Notes: generated by a model from the sequence alone, not told the origin. A stretch of DNA of 11,451 bases from Sulfurimonas sp. (GCA_021157665.1 JAGGWE010000052.1:1-11451); one strand, 5' to 3'. Positions 1 to 6,460 are shown, numbered from the stretch's first letter. Translations and numbers: made by a program.

Positions 1-1055
1 ATTTAAAAGATAAATCTATAGCATGGTTGGTTTCTTATGAAGATAGTTTATTTATTCCATTAACATTAGAAGGTAAATTAGTAACAAGGATTATTACATT
101 TTTAATTTCATTAATCTTCATATATTTTGTTGTTATGCAGGTAAGAACAAGTTATATCATTAAACAAAAACATGAGTTGTTGAATGATATACTTGATTCT
201 ACTGATAATATTCTATTTATTACTAATTTTAAAAAGGTAGTTTTTTCAAACAGTAGATTTAAAAATTTACTAAATATTAAGACTACTGCAGATTTTAATG
301 AAAATAATGAAAAAAGTATTATAAGTATTTTTGCTAAAAGAGATGGTTATTTGCATGAAGGTTTGCTTAAAGATGGTGAAAGTCTAATTTCTTTGTTGAT
401 TAATACACCAGAGGATAAAAGAGTAGTGTCAATTTTAGATAGACATTTAAATCCAAAAGCATTTAAAATAGATATAACTAGAACAAATCATATCGTTCAG
501 GGTTATCTTGTTACACTATCTGATATTACAATAATGCAAGCTAAACAAGAGCTAACAAATAAAAAAGCATATATTGATAGTTTAACTAAGGTTTATAATC
601 GAAATAAATTTGATGAGATTATGAATGATGAGTTTATACGGGTAAAAAGATTTCATCATAGTTTTTCTATGGCAATTTTAGACATTGATAAATTTAAAGA
701 TTTTAATGATAAATATGGACATCTAATTGGTGATGAAGTTTTAATAATGATGGCACAAAGTGTAAATGGTAATATTAGAAAAACTGATGCTTTTGCAAGA
801 TGGGGTGGTGAGGAGTTTGTTATATTATTTAGAGAAATCTCATCAGATCGTGCAAAAATTGTTTCTCAGAAATTAAAAGATGAAATAGAAAAACTTCATC
901 ATAAAGTTGCAGGTGGGATTACTGTAAGTTTTGGAGTTACTGAGTATGTAGATGGAGATACGATAGAAACACTATTTAAAAGATGTGATGATGCACTTTA
1001 TAAAGCTAAAGAAAATGGTAGAAATAGGGTTGAGGTTCTCAATAGCTCCGAGTAA
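1..1055 (+). CDS. Membrane-bound PAS-GGDEF diguanylate cyclase, 5' end cut off by window edge
   Basis: The reading frame is open from base 3, upstream of the first TTG at 27, so the true start and probably an N-terminal sensor domain lie outside the window. The visible part has one transmembrane segment (about nt 85-145), a PAS-like region (about nt 170-540) and a complete C-terminal GGDEF domain (about nt 570-1040). The signature is GGEEF at nt 804-818. An RxxD inhibitory site (RKTD) sits five residues before it, so the enzyme should make c-di-GMP from two GTP at the inner face of the membrane and be subject to product inhibition. The LDIDKFKDFNDKYGH and ALYKAKENGRNRV segments are typical of active GGDEF domains. 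The signal sensed cannot be told. It faces the TonB receptor gene tail to tail. Confidence 0.93.
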   Translation, partial: LKDKSIAWLVSYEDSLFIPLTLEGKLVTRIITFLISLIFIYFVVMQVRTSYIIKQKHELLNDILDSTDNILFITNFKKVVFSNSRFKNLLNIKTTADFNENNEKSIISIFAKRDGYLHEGLLKDGESLISLLINTPEDKRVVSILDRHLNPKAFKIDITRTNHIVQGYLVTLSDITIMQAKQELTNKKAYIDSLTKVYNRNKFDEIMNDEFIRVKRFHHSFSMAILDIDKFKDFNDKYGHLIGDEVLIMMAQSVNGNIRKTDAFARWGGEEFVILFREISSDRAKIVSQKLKDEIEKLHHKVAGGITVSFGVTEYVDGDTIETLFKRCDDALYKAKENGRNRVEVLNSSE

Positions 1056-1115
1056 TTTCACAATCTTTATTAAATTTTATAAATACGAAAATTATTAATC
1101 AGAATATATAAATGA

Positions 1116-1145
1116 TATTGTAGAGTCTAATAAGACTCTACAATA
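1116..1145. terminator. Perfect 13-bp hairpin, probable bidirectional terminator
   Basis: Arms 1116-1128 and 1133-1145 are exact reverse complements around an AATA loop. The hairpin lies between two convergent genes: 60 bases after the diguanylate cyclase stop, and ending 3 bases before the receptor stop codon at 1148-1150. Neither side has a strong U tract (only short T/A-rich runs), so it is a weak intrinsic terminator by sequence. Its position and perfect pairing support a shared terminator or 3'-end stabiliser. Confidence 0.7.
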
Positions 1146-1147
1146 AT

Positions 1148-3151
1148 TTAAAACTTATAACTAACATCTAGCTTTATATTTCTTCCTATTGAGGCGTAGT
1201 CTAGACTTTGCCAAGCATATGAGAGATGATCATAAATTACTCTGTCAAACATATTTTCTACACTTAAAGAGGTACTTAAACCATTATCATGGGATACATG
1301 TACTCTAAAATTGGCAATTGTATAACCCGGTGTTTCTTTTTCTCCTTCACCTGTATCATCTTGCTTCATAGCTGATTCTGCAGATAGTTCTAGTAAGAGA
1401 TAATAGTTATTTATTTCTCTTTCGTAATTTATTCCATATTTAGCTTTTAAAGGAGGGATTGCTGTAAGTGGTTGGTTTGTTGTTTCATTATTTCCCTTTG
1501 TAAACATCATACTTCCAAATGTACTAAACTCATCTGATATGTAGTATATACCATCAAACTCTCCTCCATAAAGTTCTGCTTTAGAAATATTTTTATATGT
1601 ATAAATTTGTGTTGAAATAGGGGCAGATGGATTTGTAAGAATTTTTTTAATCATATTATCAACTTTATTATAAAAAAGTCCAATAGATGTTCTATAGTTT
1701 TTCCCTTTAAATCTCATTCCTATATCAAAGTTTACACTTTCTTCTGGGTCAAGATTTGGATTACCTTGGTCTTGGGCTGGTCCATCATGAGGTCCACTAT
1801 AGTATCTTTCTATGATAGTAGGAGCCCGAAATGCACGCCCTAGATTTGCATAGACTTTAGTATGTTCATTTAATTTGTAGATTCCACCTATGCTTCCACT
1901 TAGAGCAGTATCTGTATCTGAATGAGCTGAAGTTAGAAAGTAAGGGGGCGGAGCACCATCTGTTTTGGCTTTGATACTATCTATCCTTGCTCCCAGTGTT
2001 ATATTAAATTTATGATTTATGGCTATTTCATCCTGAGCAAATACTCCAATTCCCGTTCTTGAAGATGGAGCCATTACTGGAACACCATTAAATTTTCCTA
2101 CCGCAGGTGGAAAACCATCCATAATTCTTGTAGAAGTTAATTCTTCATCAAACATATCAATACCCGCAGTAATACGATGTATTTGAGAAGGTAAAAGTAT
2201 AAACTGAGCACGAAGAGTCTTTGTTTCTTTATCTACTTTTATATCGACTAATTTTGTTGCATCTGGTTTACGGATTCTATGTCTGTTATGCTCTTGCCAA
2301 CCAAATTGTAAATTAAAAGCCTCAAAGAACGCTCCTTTATTTATATAGCTGACCTTACCATTTATCATAGTATGTATTTCATCTTTGTAATAGTCATTCA
2401 AAAAAGTTCTTGGTGCTGCAATACCTATATCAGCCTTTGTCTGCCAAAGATTTATTTCTGTATTCCAGTTTCCATAACTATAATCACCACCACCCCAAAC
2501 TGTATATCCATCATAAAAACTAAACTTTAAATCTTCATCAGGTGTTTTTATATTATCACTTTTTTTATTTGTAGCTCCTACATAAAAATTTAATTTGCTG
2601 GAACTAGCATTTATCTGTGCTCTTTGTTTTTTTGTATTATTGTTAGTTTCATAACTAAGTCCAATTTCTCCACTAATTTTAAACTCTTCTGTTTTACCTT
2701 TTAATGCTTTTTTAGTAATAAAATTAACAACACCACCAACAGCTCCGGCACCATAAAGTACAGAACCAGGACCTTTAACTATCTCTACTCTATCTATTTG
2801 AGCAGGATCAATTGAAAGGACATGATTGCCTCCTGGTCTTTCATCAGAGAGTCTCACTCCATCGACAAGGATTAAAACTTGTTCATGTGAAAGACCCCTT
2901 ATTATAGGCATAACAGAACCTGGTCCTGCTGTAATAACATCAACTCCACTTGTATGACTAAATAATTCATGCAGTGATGTTATGTTTTTTTGTTCTATGA
3001 AATCCTTATTAATGATATCAACAGGAAGCACTGCTTCATCTGTTTTTAATTCAGGATTTTGCGTAGCTGTTACTGTAACTGGATCAAGCATTTGGGCATT
3101 AGATATTGATGTCAACAATAAAATAGCATATACAATGTATGTTTTTTTCAC
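1148..3151 (-). CDS. TonB-dependent outer-membrane receptor, probably metal or heme uptake
   Basis: A 667-aa TonB-dependent transporter. Residues 1-19 form a signal peptide, residues 24-29 (PVTVTA) look like a TonB box, and the plug domain (about 40-150) carries the typical IRGL...VLVDGVRL and DRVEIVKGP (120-128) motifs. The rest is a beta barrel ending in a C-terminal Phe, as required for outer-membrane assembly. FRAP (441-444) and NPNL (464-467) boxes flank His455; this arrangement is described for heme receptors but also occurs in siderophore receptors. The start is GTG: AAGGA lies 6 bases upstream and the following codons encode the signal peptide, while an overlapping ATG four bases earlier is out of frame. 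It lies 39 bp downstream of the DUF2946-like gene and is probably cotranscribed. The substrate is undetermined: heme, copper, zinc or a siderophore are all possible. Confidence 0.93.
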   Translation of the reverse strand: MKKTYIVYAILLLTSISNAQMLDPVTVTATQNPELKTDEAVLPVDIINKDFIEQKNITSLHELFSHTSGVDVITAGPGSVMPIIRGLSHEQVLILVDGVRLSDERPGGNHVLSIDPAQIDRVEIVKGPGSVLYGAGAVGGVVNFITKKALKGKTEEFKISGEIGLSYETNNNTKKQRAQINASSSKLNFYVGATNKKSDNIKTPDEDLKFSFYDGYTVWGGGDYSYGNWNTEINLWQTKADIGIAAPRTFLNDYYKDEIHTMINGKVSYINKGAFFEAFNLQFGWQEHNRHRIRKPDATKLVDIKVDKETKTLRAQFILLPSQIHRITAGIDMFDEELTSTRIMDGFPPAVGKFNGVPVMAPSSRTGIGVFAQDEIAINHKFNITLGARIDSIKAKTDGAPPPYFLTSAHSDTDTALSGSIGGIYKLNEHTKVYANLGRAFRAPTIIERYYSGPHDGPAQDQGNPNLDPEESVNFDIGMRFKGKNYRTSIGLFYNKVDNMIKKILTNPSAPISTQIYTYKNISKAELYGGEFDGIYYISDEFSTFGSMMFTKGNNETTNQPLTAIPPLKAKYGINYEREINNYYLLLELSAESAMKQDDTGEGEKETPGYTIANFRVHVSHDNGLSTSLSVENMFDRVIYDHLSYAWQSLDYASIGRNIKLDVSYKF

Positions 3152-3190
3152 TCATTATCCTTTATGTAAATAAATTTGTATGGTTTTTTA

Positions 3191-3472
3191 TTATTTTAAA
3201 CAGGAAAAGAATGGTGGAGCACGAGGAAGAGGAATATAGTATAATGTAAATATGTAAAGAAAAATTTCACAACTAATTATGCGAATAAAATAGTTTTCTA
3301 CTTTTATTGAAGTATGTGTGTTTACAACATCATTACCGAGTAGATTGACAGAAAGATCACAAATAGTGCAATCTCCATGCTTTTTTAAATCGTTGTGATG
3401 GTGTGTAACACTCATGAAAGACGCTACTAAGAGACATGCAATAATAAATATTTTACTAGATACTCTATTCAT
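3191..3472 (-). CDS. DUF2946-like small membrane protein with His/Cys metal motif
   Basis: A 93-aa protein with an N-terminal signal or membrane segment (about 7-22), then His-rich HHH at 24-26, a CxxC pair (Cys35, Cys38), a second hydrophobic stretch (about 61-80) and a terminal PRAPP motif (83-87). This order of His cluster, CxxC and R(A/G)PP tail resembles DUF2946-type proteins, which are often encoded beside TonB-dependent copper or other metal receptors. Here it is the first gene before such a receptor. A role in binding or handling a transition metal or heme in the periplasm is inferred. No Shine-Dalgarno precedes the ATG, and an in-frame TAA five codons upstream rules out an earlier start. 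A -10-like TATACT ends only 6 bases before the ATG, so the transcript may be leaderless. The family assignment is by motif, not alignment. Confidence 0.75.
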   Translation of the reverse strand: MNRVSSKIFIIACLLVASFMSVTHHHNDLKKHGDCTICDLSVNLLGNDVVNTHTSIKVENYFIRIISCEIFLYIFTLYYIPLPRAPPFFSCLK

Positions 3473-3478
3473 AGTGAA

Positions 3479-3484
3479 AGTATA
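3479..3484 (-). promoter_or_regulatory. Candidate -10 box for the DUF2946-like/receptor operon
   Basis: TATACT on the minus strand ends 6 bases upstream of the ATG at 3472. Transcription would be expected to begin at or next to the start codon. No convincing -35 box is visible, as is common in this phylum. Confidence 0.35.
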
Positions 3485-3510
3485 ATATTAATAACTAAAA
3501 TCAATATTAA
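3484..3510. repeat. AATATTAA repeated at 19-bp spacing upstream of the receptor operon
   Basis: AATATTAA occurs at 3484-3491 and again at 3503-3510. The core AATATT is itself palindromic, so both copies present the same dyad on one DNA face, about two helical turns apart, touching the candidate -10 box. This could be an operator for a metal regulator such as Fur or Zur, but the region is so AT-rich that chance is a real alternative. Confidence 0.25.
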
Positions 3511-3531
3511 AATAATAAATCCAAGACTAAA

Positions 3532-3564
3532 AGTTCTAAAACACTTATATTGTAAGAGTTCTAA
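3532..3564. promoter_or_regulatory. Overlapping direct repeat and imperfect dyad in the gap before the receptor operon
   Basis: AGTTCTAA appears at 3532-3539 and 3557-3564. Between and overlapping them, 3540-3547 and 3553-3560 form an inverted repeat with 7 of 8 positions paired and a 5-base loop. Read on the minus strand this follows the 39-aa ORF, so it may be a weak terminator of the rhodanese transcript, or a regulator site for the downstream operon. Apart from this, the other repeats and the -10 box, nothing is recognised in 3473-3587. Confidence 0.3.
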
Positions 3565-3587
3565 TAGTATTAATTTAATAAATTAGG

Positions 3588-3707
3588 CTATTTAACAAAC
3601 AGTAGATATAGTATACCCCAGAGTAAAAAGATAAACACCCCTAATATACTAAGGGTTATTGCCATTCTTACTACAAGATAAAAAAAGAATTTTAAAAATG
3701 TTATCAT
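3588..3707 (-). CDS. 39-aa hydrophobic peptide abutting the rhodanese gene
   Basis: An ORF of 39 codons whose ATG (3707-3705) begins on the base directly after the rhodanese TAG stop, suggesting translational coupling. The peptide begins MITFLKFFFYLVVRMAITL and ends LLWGILYLLFVK. It has no acidic residue and only three basic ones (Lys6, Arg14, Lys39). Residues about 15-37 would form one transmembrane helix. No separate Shine-Dalgarno is visible, consistent with reinitiation. It fills most of an otherwise empty 235-bp gap. I do not recognise a family. AT-rich DNA readily yields hydrophobic ORFs by chance, so the call rests on the exact stop/start junction and on the uninterrupted frame. Confidence 0.45.
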   Translation of the reverse strand: MITFLKFFFYLVVRMAITLSILGVFIFLLWGILYLLFVK

Positions 3708-4100
3708 CTATTTGTACGACACAAAAGGTGGATTTTTCATTTGTGGATACATTATTCCACCAAAAATATTTGTAACTTTGTAGTTGAGTTCTCCAGATAA
3801 ATAAGCAGATAAAATTTTTGTTCTACTTCCTGTTCTACAAATTAGAGCAAAAGGTTGGCTTGTATCTATTTTTTTATTTAGTTCTGTTATAAAATTATTT
3901 AGATTATAAGCACCTTTTTCATCAAAGAACATAAGTGTAATAGAACCTTTTACAACCCCTGTTTGTTTCCATTCAGTAGGTGTTCTAATATCTACTATAG
4001 GTATTTTAGAATCAAGAAGTTCTTGCGATAATGCTTCGTTTTTTAATTCAGCAAATAGTGATGATATTAAAAATAAATATATGAAAATTATTTTTTTCAA
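3708..4100 (-). CDS. Exported single-domain rhodanese-like sulfurtransferase
   Basis: A 130-aa protein with a clear signal peptide (about 1-17, ending SSLFA) followed by one rhodanese domain. The conserved VDIRTPTEW motif is at 36-44 and the active-site loop CRTGSR begins at Cys88, the residue expected to carry the persulfide; the loop's basic residues and Gly are kept, so it should be catalytically competent. It probably acts in the periplasm as a sulfur carrier or thiosulfate/polysulfide sulfurtransferase. The start is TTG: GGAG lies 6 bases upstream and Lys-Lys plus a hydrophobic core follow at once. It is divergent from the operon encoding a CoA-disulfide-reductase-like flavoenzyme, a pairing that suggests sulfane-sulfur metabolism, though the two products would sit in different compartments. 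Confidence 0.88.
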   Translation of the reverse strand: MKKIIFIYLFLISSLFAELKNEALSQELLDSKIPIVDIRTPTEWKQTGVVKGSITLMFFDEKGAYNLNNFITELNKKIDTSQPFALICRTGSRTKILSAYLSGELNYKVTNIFGGIMYPQMKNPPFVSYK

Positions 4101-4122
4101 TTATTTCTCCAAAATTTAATTG

Positions 4123-4128
4123 TATAAT
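4123..4128 (+). promoter_or_regulatory. Candidate -10 box (TATAAT) for the flavoenzyme operon
   Basis: A perfect TATAAT lies 29 bases upstream of the ATG at 4158, in the 57-bp gap between divergent genes. Transcription would start near 4135 and give a short leader containing AGGA (4149-4152). A second TATAAT at 4137-4142 is too near the ribosome binding site to serve as well. There is no clear -35 box. Confidence 0.5.
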
Positions 4129-4157
4129 TGTACCAATATAATCTAAACAGGATAAAA

Positions 4158-4529
4158 ATGGCAGCTTCTCAAAAAGTTATAGATAGTTCAAATAGACTTA
4201 GATACATTAGAGCTTTGGAGCGATTTCATAAAAGTATTATCTCTTATTTGATGAATACTCCTGAGTTATCCAAAAAAGGTTTTAATAAAAAAGTAGAAAA
4301 TGCTCTTAAACTTTTAAATAGAATAGATGAAATTGATTTATATAAGGGTGAGTTAAAAGATTTACAAAATTTAGTTAAAAAAATTGCATCTTATAAAGAT
4401 TCTCAAAAAGAGGTTCAAGATATAAAAGATGAAATTATTTATAGTTCAAATCAACTAGACAAGAGTAAGAATGCAAAACGATATAAAAAAGACAAGCATA
4501 CTAACTCTAAGTATGATGACTGGAATTAA
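4158..4529 (+). CDS. Small helical basic protein of unknown function
   Basis: A 123-aa protein that I do not recognise. The ATG at 4158 is chosen because AGGA lies 5 bases before it; a TTG at 4128 in the same frame has no ribosome binding site and overlaps the likely promoter. The sequence is charged and almost wholly helical, with a heptad-like middle (about 45-100) that could form a coiled coil. A lysine-rich tail follows (102-118) and the protein ends YDDWN. It has no signal peptide, membrane segment or cysteine. It is first in a tight operon, 16 bp ahead of the flavoenzyme, so a role as partner or regulator of that enzyme is possible but unproved. Confidence 0.75.
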   Translation: MAASQKVIDSSNRLRYIRALERFHKSIISYLMNTPELSKKGFNKKVENALKLLNRIDEIDLYKGELKDLQNLVKKIASYKDSQKEVQDIKDEIIYSSNQLDKSKNAKRYKKDKHTNSKYDDWN

Positions 4530-4545
4530 AAAAAAAGGGGAGTAT

Positions 4546-5922
4546 ATGGAAAAAGTTAATTGTGATGTTTTAATTATTGGTGATGGACCTGCTGGTGGGG
4601 TTAGTGCAGTGACTGCAAAGATGAATTATCCGGATAAGGAGATTCTTGTAGTCCGTGAATTTGAGGAGCAGCTTGTTCCATGTGCAATTCCATATGTTTT
4701 TGGTGAAACTCTTGGTAGTACAGATAAAAATATAGTTCCTTGTGGAGCAAGAGTTGATATGGGTATATCATCTATGGTCGCAAAAGTATTAGATTTGGAT
4801 ATCAATACTAAAGTTGCATATACAACAGCTAGTGCAATCTCTTTTGATAAGCTTATCTTTGCAACAGGTTCTAAGCCTTTTGTTCATGATTCTCTTAGAC
4901 ATGCTCTTGTTTTAGATGGTGTTTTTACAATAGCTAAAAATAAAGAGATAATTGATAAGGCTAAAGATTATCTTGAAGATAAACAAACCGTTGTGGTTGT
5001 CGGTACTGGTTTTATTGGTGTTGAGATGGCTATCGAGTTGGCTACACCTGGTAAAAATGTAACTATAGTTGGTGGAAGTGAACATATATTAAAAGGTTCT
5101 TTTGATTCTGAAATAGCAGCTCAGGCTGAAGAGATTTTAGTCAGTAAGGGTGTTGTTTTTATAGGTAATGATAGAGTAGTTGAAGTTATTGATAATAACG
5201 GCGATAATATTGTTAATGGTGTAAAACTTAAAAGTGGTGTTATTATAGATACTGATGTTGTAATTTTAGCAACAGGATATAAACCAAATACTGAATTAGC
5301 TCAAAAAGTTGGAGTTTCACTTGGTCATTATGGTGGTATCTGGGTTGATGAGTATATGCGTACAGAGAATCATGATGTTTTTGCTGTTGGAGATTGTAGT
5401 GCTAGGCGAACTTTCCTTACAAAAGTTCCATCAAAGGTAATGCTGGCTTCAACTTCATCAGCAGAGGGTAGAGTTGCAGGAAGTTCCCTTTATGGTTTGA
5501 AATATATAAAAGGTTTTAGTGGAACAATCGCAATTTTTTCAACTATGATTGGTGAGATTGCTTTTTCATCTGTTGGTGTCTCAGAAGGTGAAGCACAAGA
5601 AGCAGGAATTGATGTTGTGATTGGTAGTTTTGGTGGAATGAATCGTCATCCAGCTACTATCCCTGATGCTCAAAAACAGTTTGTAAAATTGATAGTAAAT
5701 AGAAATGGTGGTCAAATTTTAGGTGGACAGATTGTTGGTGGTAATGAAACTGGAGAGATGATAAATATCATAGGTTTAATGATTGAAACAGGTTTGAGTG
5801 TGTATAAAGCTAGGTCAATGCAAGTGGCTACCCATCCTATGCTTACAGCAGCTCCTACAAATTACCCAATAGTTATGGCAGCTATTATGGCAATAAAACA
5901 AATAGAGGAAAGACAAGAATAG
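4546..5922 (+). CDS. CoA-disulfide reductase/NADH oxidase-family FAD oxidoreductase
   Basis: A 458-aa class III pyridine nucleotide-disulfide oxidoreductase, cytoplasmic. The start is the ATG at 4546, with AAGGGG 5 bases upstream; 25 codons of open frame before it overlap the previous gene and carry no domain. FAD-binding GDGPAG is at 12-17, ATGSKP at 106-111, the NAD(P)-binding GTGFIG at 153-158, and a second FAD motif FAVGDC follows. A single redox cysteine, Cys46 (VPCAIPY), occupies the place of the SFxxC cysteine of CoA-disulfide reductase and NADH peroxidase/oxidase. A second VPC occurs at Cys66. The second strand of the NAD domain ends in VGG rather than an acidic residue, so NADPH use is possible. 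The C-terminal dimerisation domain includes HPMLTAAP. Reduction of CoA disulfide/persulfide, polysulfide or oxygen are candidate reactions; the divergent rhodanese favours sulfur chemistry. Confidence 0.88.
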   Translation: MEKVNCDVLIIGDGPAGGVSAVTAKMNYPDKEILVVREFEEQLVPCAIPYVFGETLGSTDKNIVPCGARVDMGISSMVAKVLDLDINTKVAYTTASAISFDKLIFATGSKPFVHDSLRHALVLDGVFTIAKNKEIIDKAKDYLEDKQTVVVVGTGFIGVEMAIELATPGKNVTIVGGSEHILKGSFDSEIAAQAEEILVSKGVVFIGNDRVVEVIDNNGDNIVNGVKLKSGVIIDTDVVILATGYKPNTELAQKVGVSLGHYGGIWVDEYMRTENHDVFAVGDCSARRTFLTKVPSKVMLASTSSAEGRVAGSSLYGLKYIKGFSGTIAIFSTMIGEIAFSSVGVSEGEAQEAGIDVVIGSFGGMNRHPATIPDAQKQFVKLIVNRNGGQILGGQIVGGNETGEMINIIGLMIETGLSVYKARSMQVATHPMLTAAPTNYPIVMAAIMAIKQIEERQE

Positions 5923-6129
5923 ATGACAAGATTCGCTAAAATATATGAGGCACACAAAAAACGAAAATCTGTAGCAGCTAGTAAACCTAAAATAAACTCT
6001 CTTAACAGAGAGGGCTATGGGTATATAAAAAGAAGAGTTGGATTGTTAAGCAGTGAAGTTGGAACGCCAACTTACTTAGCACTTACTGAGTTATCAGAGT
6101 TTGTATCTAAAAATATTACTAAACCTTAG
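5923..6129 (+). CDS. 68-aa basic hypothetical protein
   Basis: Its ATG directly follows the TAG stop of the flavoenzyme gene, so translation is probably coupled; a GAGGAAAG lies about 10-12 bases upstream inside the preceding gene. The N-terminal half is rich in Lys and Arg (for example KKRK at 12-15 and KRR near 36-38), while the C-terminal half (about 40-65) is less charged and likely helical. There is no cysteine, signal peptide or membrane span. No family is recognised. It is the last gene of the three-gene operon. Confidence 0.7.
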   Translation: MTRFAKIYEAHKKRKSVAASKPKINSLNREGYGYIKRRVGLLSSEVGTPTYLALTELSEFVSKNITKP

Positions 6130-6203
6130 AGATAACTTCTTCAAATTCTCTTGTAATTTCTTGTTTTTTTCTCTATTTCATATATTTTTTAATATTTAAC
6201 GGT

Positions 6204-6209
6204 TATACT
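6204..6209 (+). promoter_or_regulatory. Candidate -10 box for the lysine-rich gene and hemC
   Basis: TATACT lies 30 bases upstream of the ATG at 6240, preceded by the T-rich, A/T-periodic DNA typical of Campylobacterota sigma-70 promoters. The predicted leader of about 24 bases would hold AAAGG 9 bases before the start. Confidence 0.45.
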
Positions 6210-6239
6210 TTTGTTTAAATTAAAAAAAGGAATTAAAAA

Positions 6240-6449
6240 ATGGCAAAAGCAGCAGCAAAAGAGTTAAAAATAGCAAAACAGCTAGCTAAAAAATTGGCAA
6301 AACATAGAGCACATAAAAAAGCAGTTAAAGCTAAAAAAGCAGTGAAAGAGGTAAAACTTAAACTTCAATTGAAGTTAGATAAAAAAGCAAAAGCTAGAAA
6401 AATTGCTAAAAAGAAAAAAGCAAATAGAGCTTCAAAAAAAGACTCTTAA
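6240..6449 (+). CDS. Lysine/alanine-rich histone H1-like small protein
   Basis: A 69-aa protein with 26 Lys, 3 Arg and 16 Ala against only 4 acidic residues, a net charge near +25. It has no aromatic residue or cysteine. The composition resembles the C-terminal tail of histone H1 and bacterial Hc1/AlgP-like tails, so binding to DNA, RNA or another polyanion is likely. The sequence can form a long amphipathic helix. An 18-nt unit (KKAVKA/KKAVKE) is repeated in tandem at 6315-6350, a sign of repeat growth. It is preceded by AAAGG and a plausible promoter and lies 47 bp before hemC, with which it may share a transcript. I know of no characterised homologue; nucleoid or ribosome association is inference from charge alone. 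Confidence 0.75.
   Translation: MAKAAAKELKIAKQLAKKLAKHRAHKKAVKAKKAVKEVKLKLQLKLDKKAKARKIAKKKKANRASKKDS
6315..6350 (+). repeat. 18-nt tandem duplication inside the lysine-rich gene
   Basis: Two adjacent 18-base units (6315-6332 and 6333-6350) differ at three bases and encode KKAVKA then KKAVKE. They keep the reading frame and look like slippage or unequal recombination within a low-complexity coding stretch. Confidence 0.6.
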
Positions 6450-6460
6450 GCATAAATACT

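Noticed and set aside
2982..3173. 63-codon ORF on the plus strand opposite the receptor signal and plug region
   Set aside because: It lies wholly antisense to a clear gene, has no ribosome binding site and no recognisable motif; a shadow of the receptor frame.
3473..3530. Fur box upstream of the metal/heme operon
   Set aside because: No stretch gives a good match to the GATAAT-type hexamer array; only AT-rich partial matches are present, so only the plain repeat is reported.
4128..4157. Ten-residue N-terminal extension of the small helical protein from a TTG
   Set aside because: No ribosome binding site before it and it overlaps the likely promoter; the ATG at 4158 has AGGA at good spacing.
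4471..4545. 25-residue N-terminal extension of the CoADR-like enzyme
   Set aside because: It overlaps the upstream gene and adds nothing to the FAD fold; the ATG at 4546 has a strong ribosome binding site and begins right at the beta-alpha-beta motif.
6056..6073. 7-bp hairpin with a 4-base loop inside the 68-aa gene
   Set aside because: It is in coding sequence well before the stop, with no T tract; stems of this size are expected by chance.
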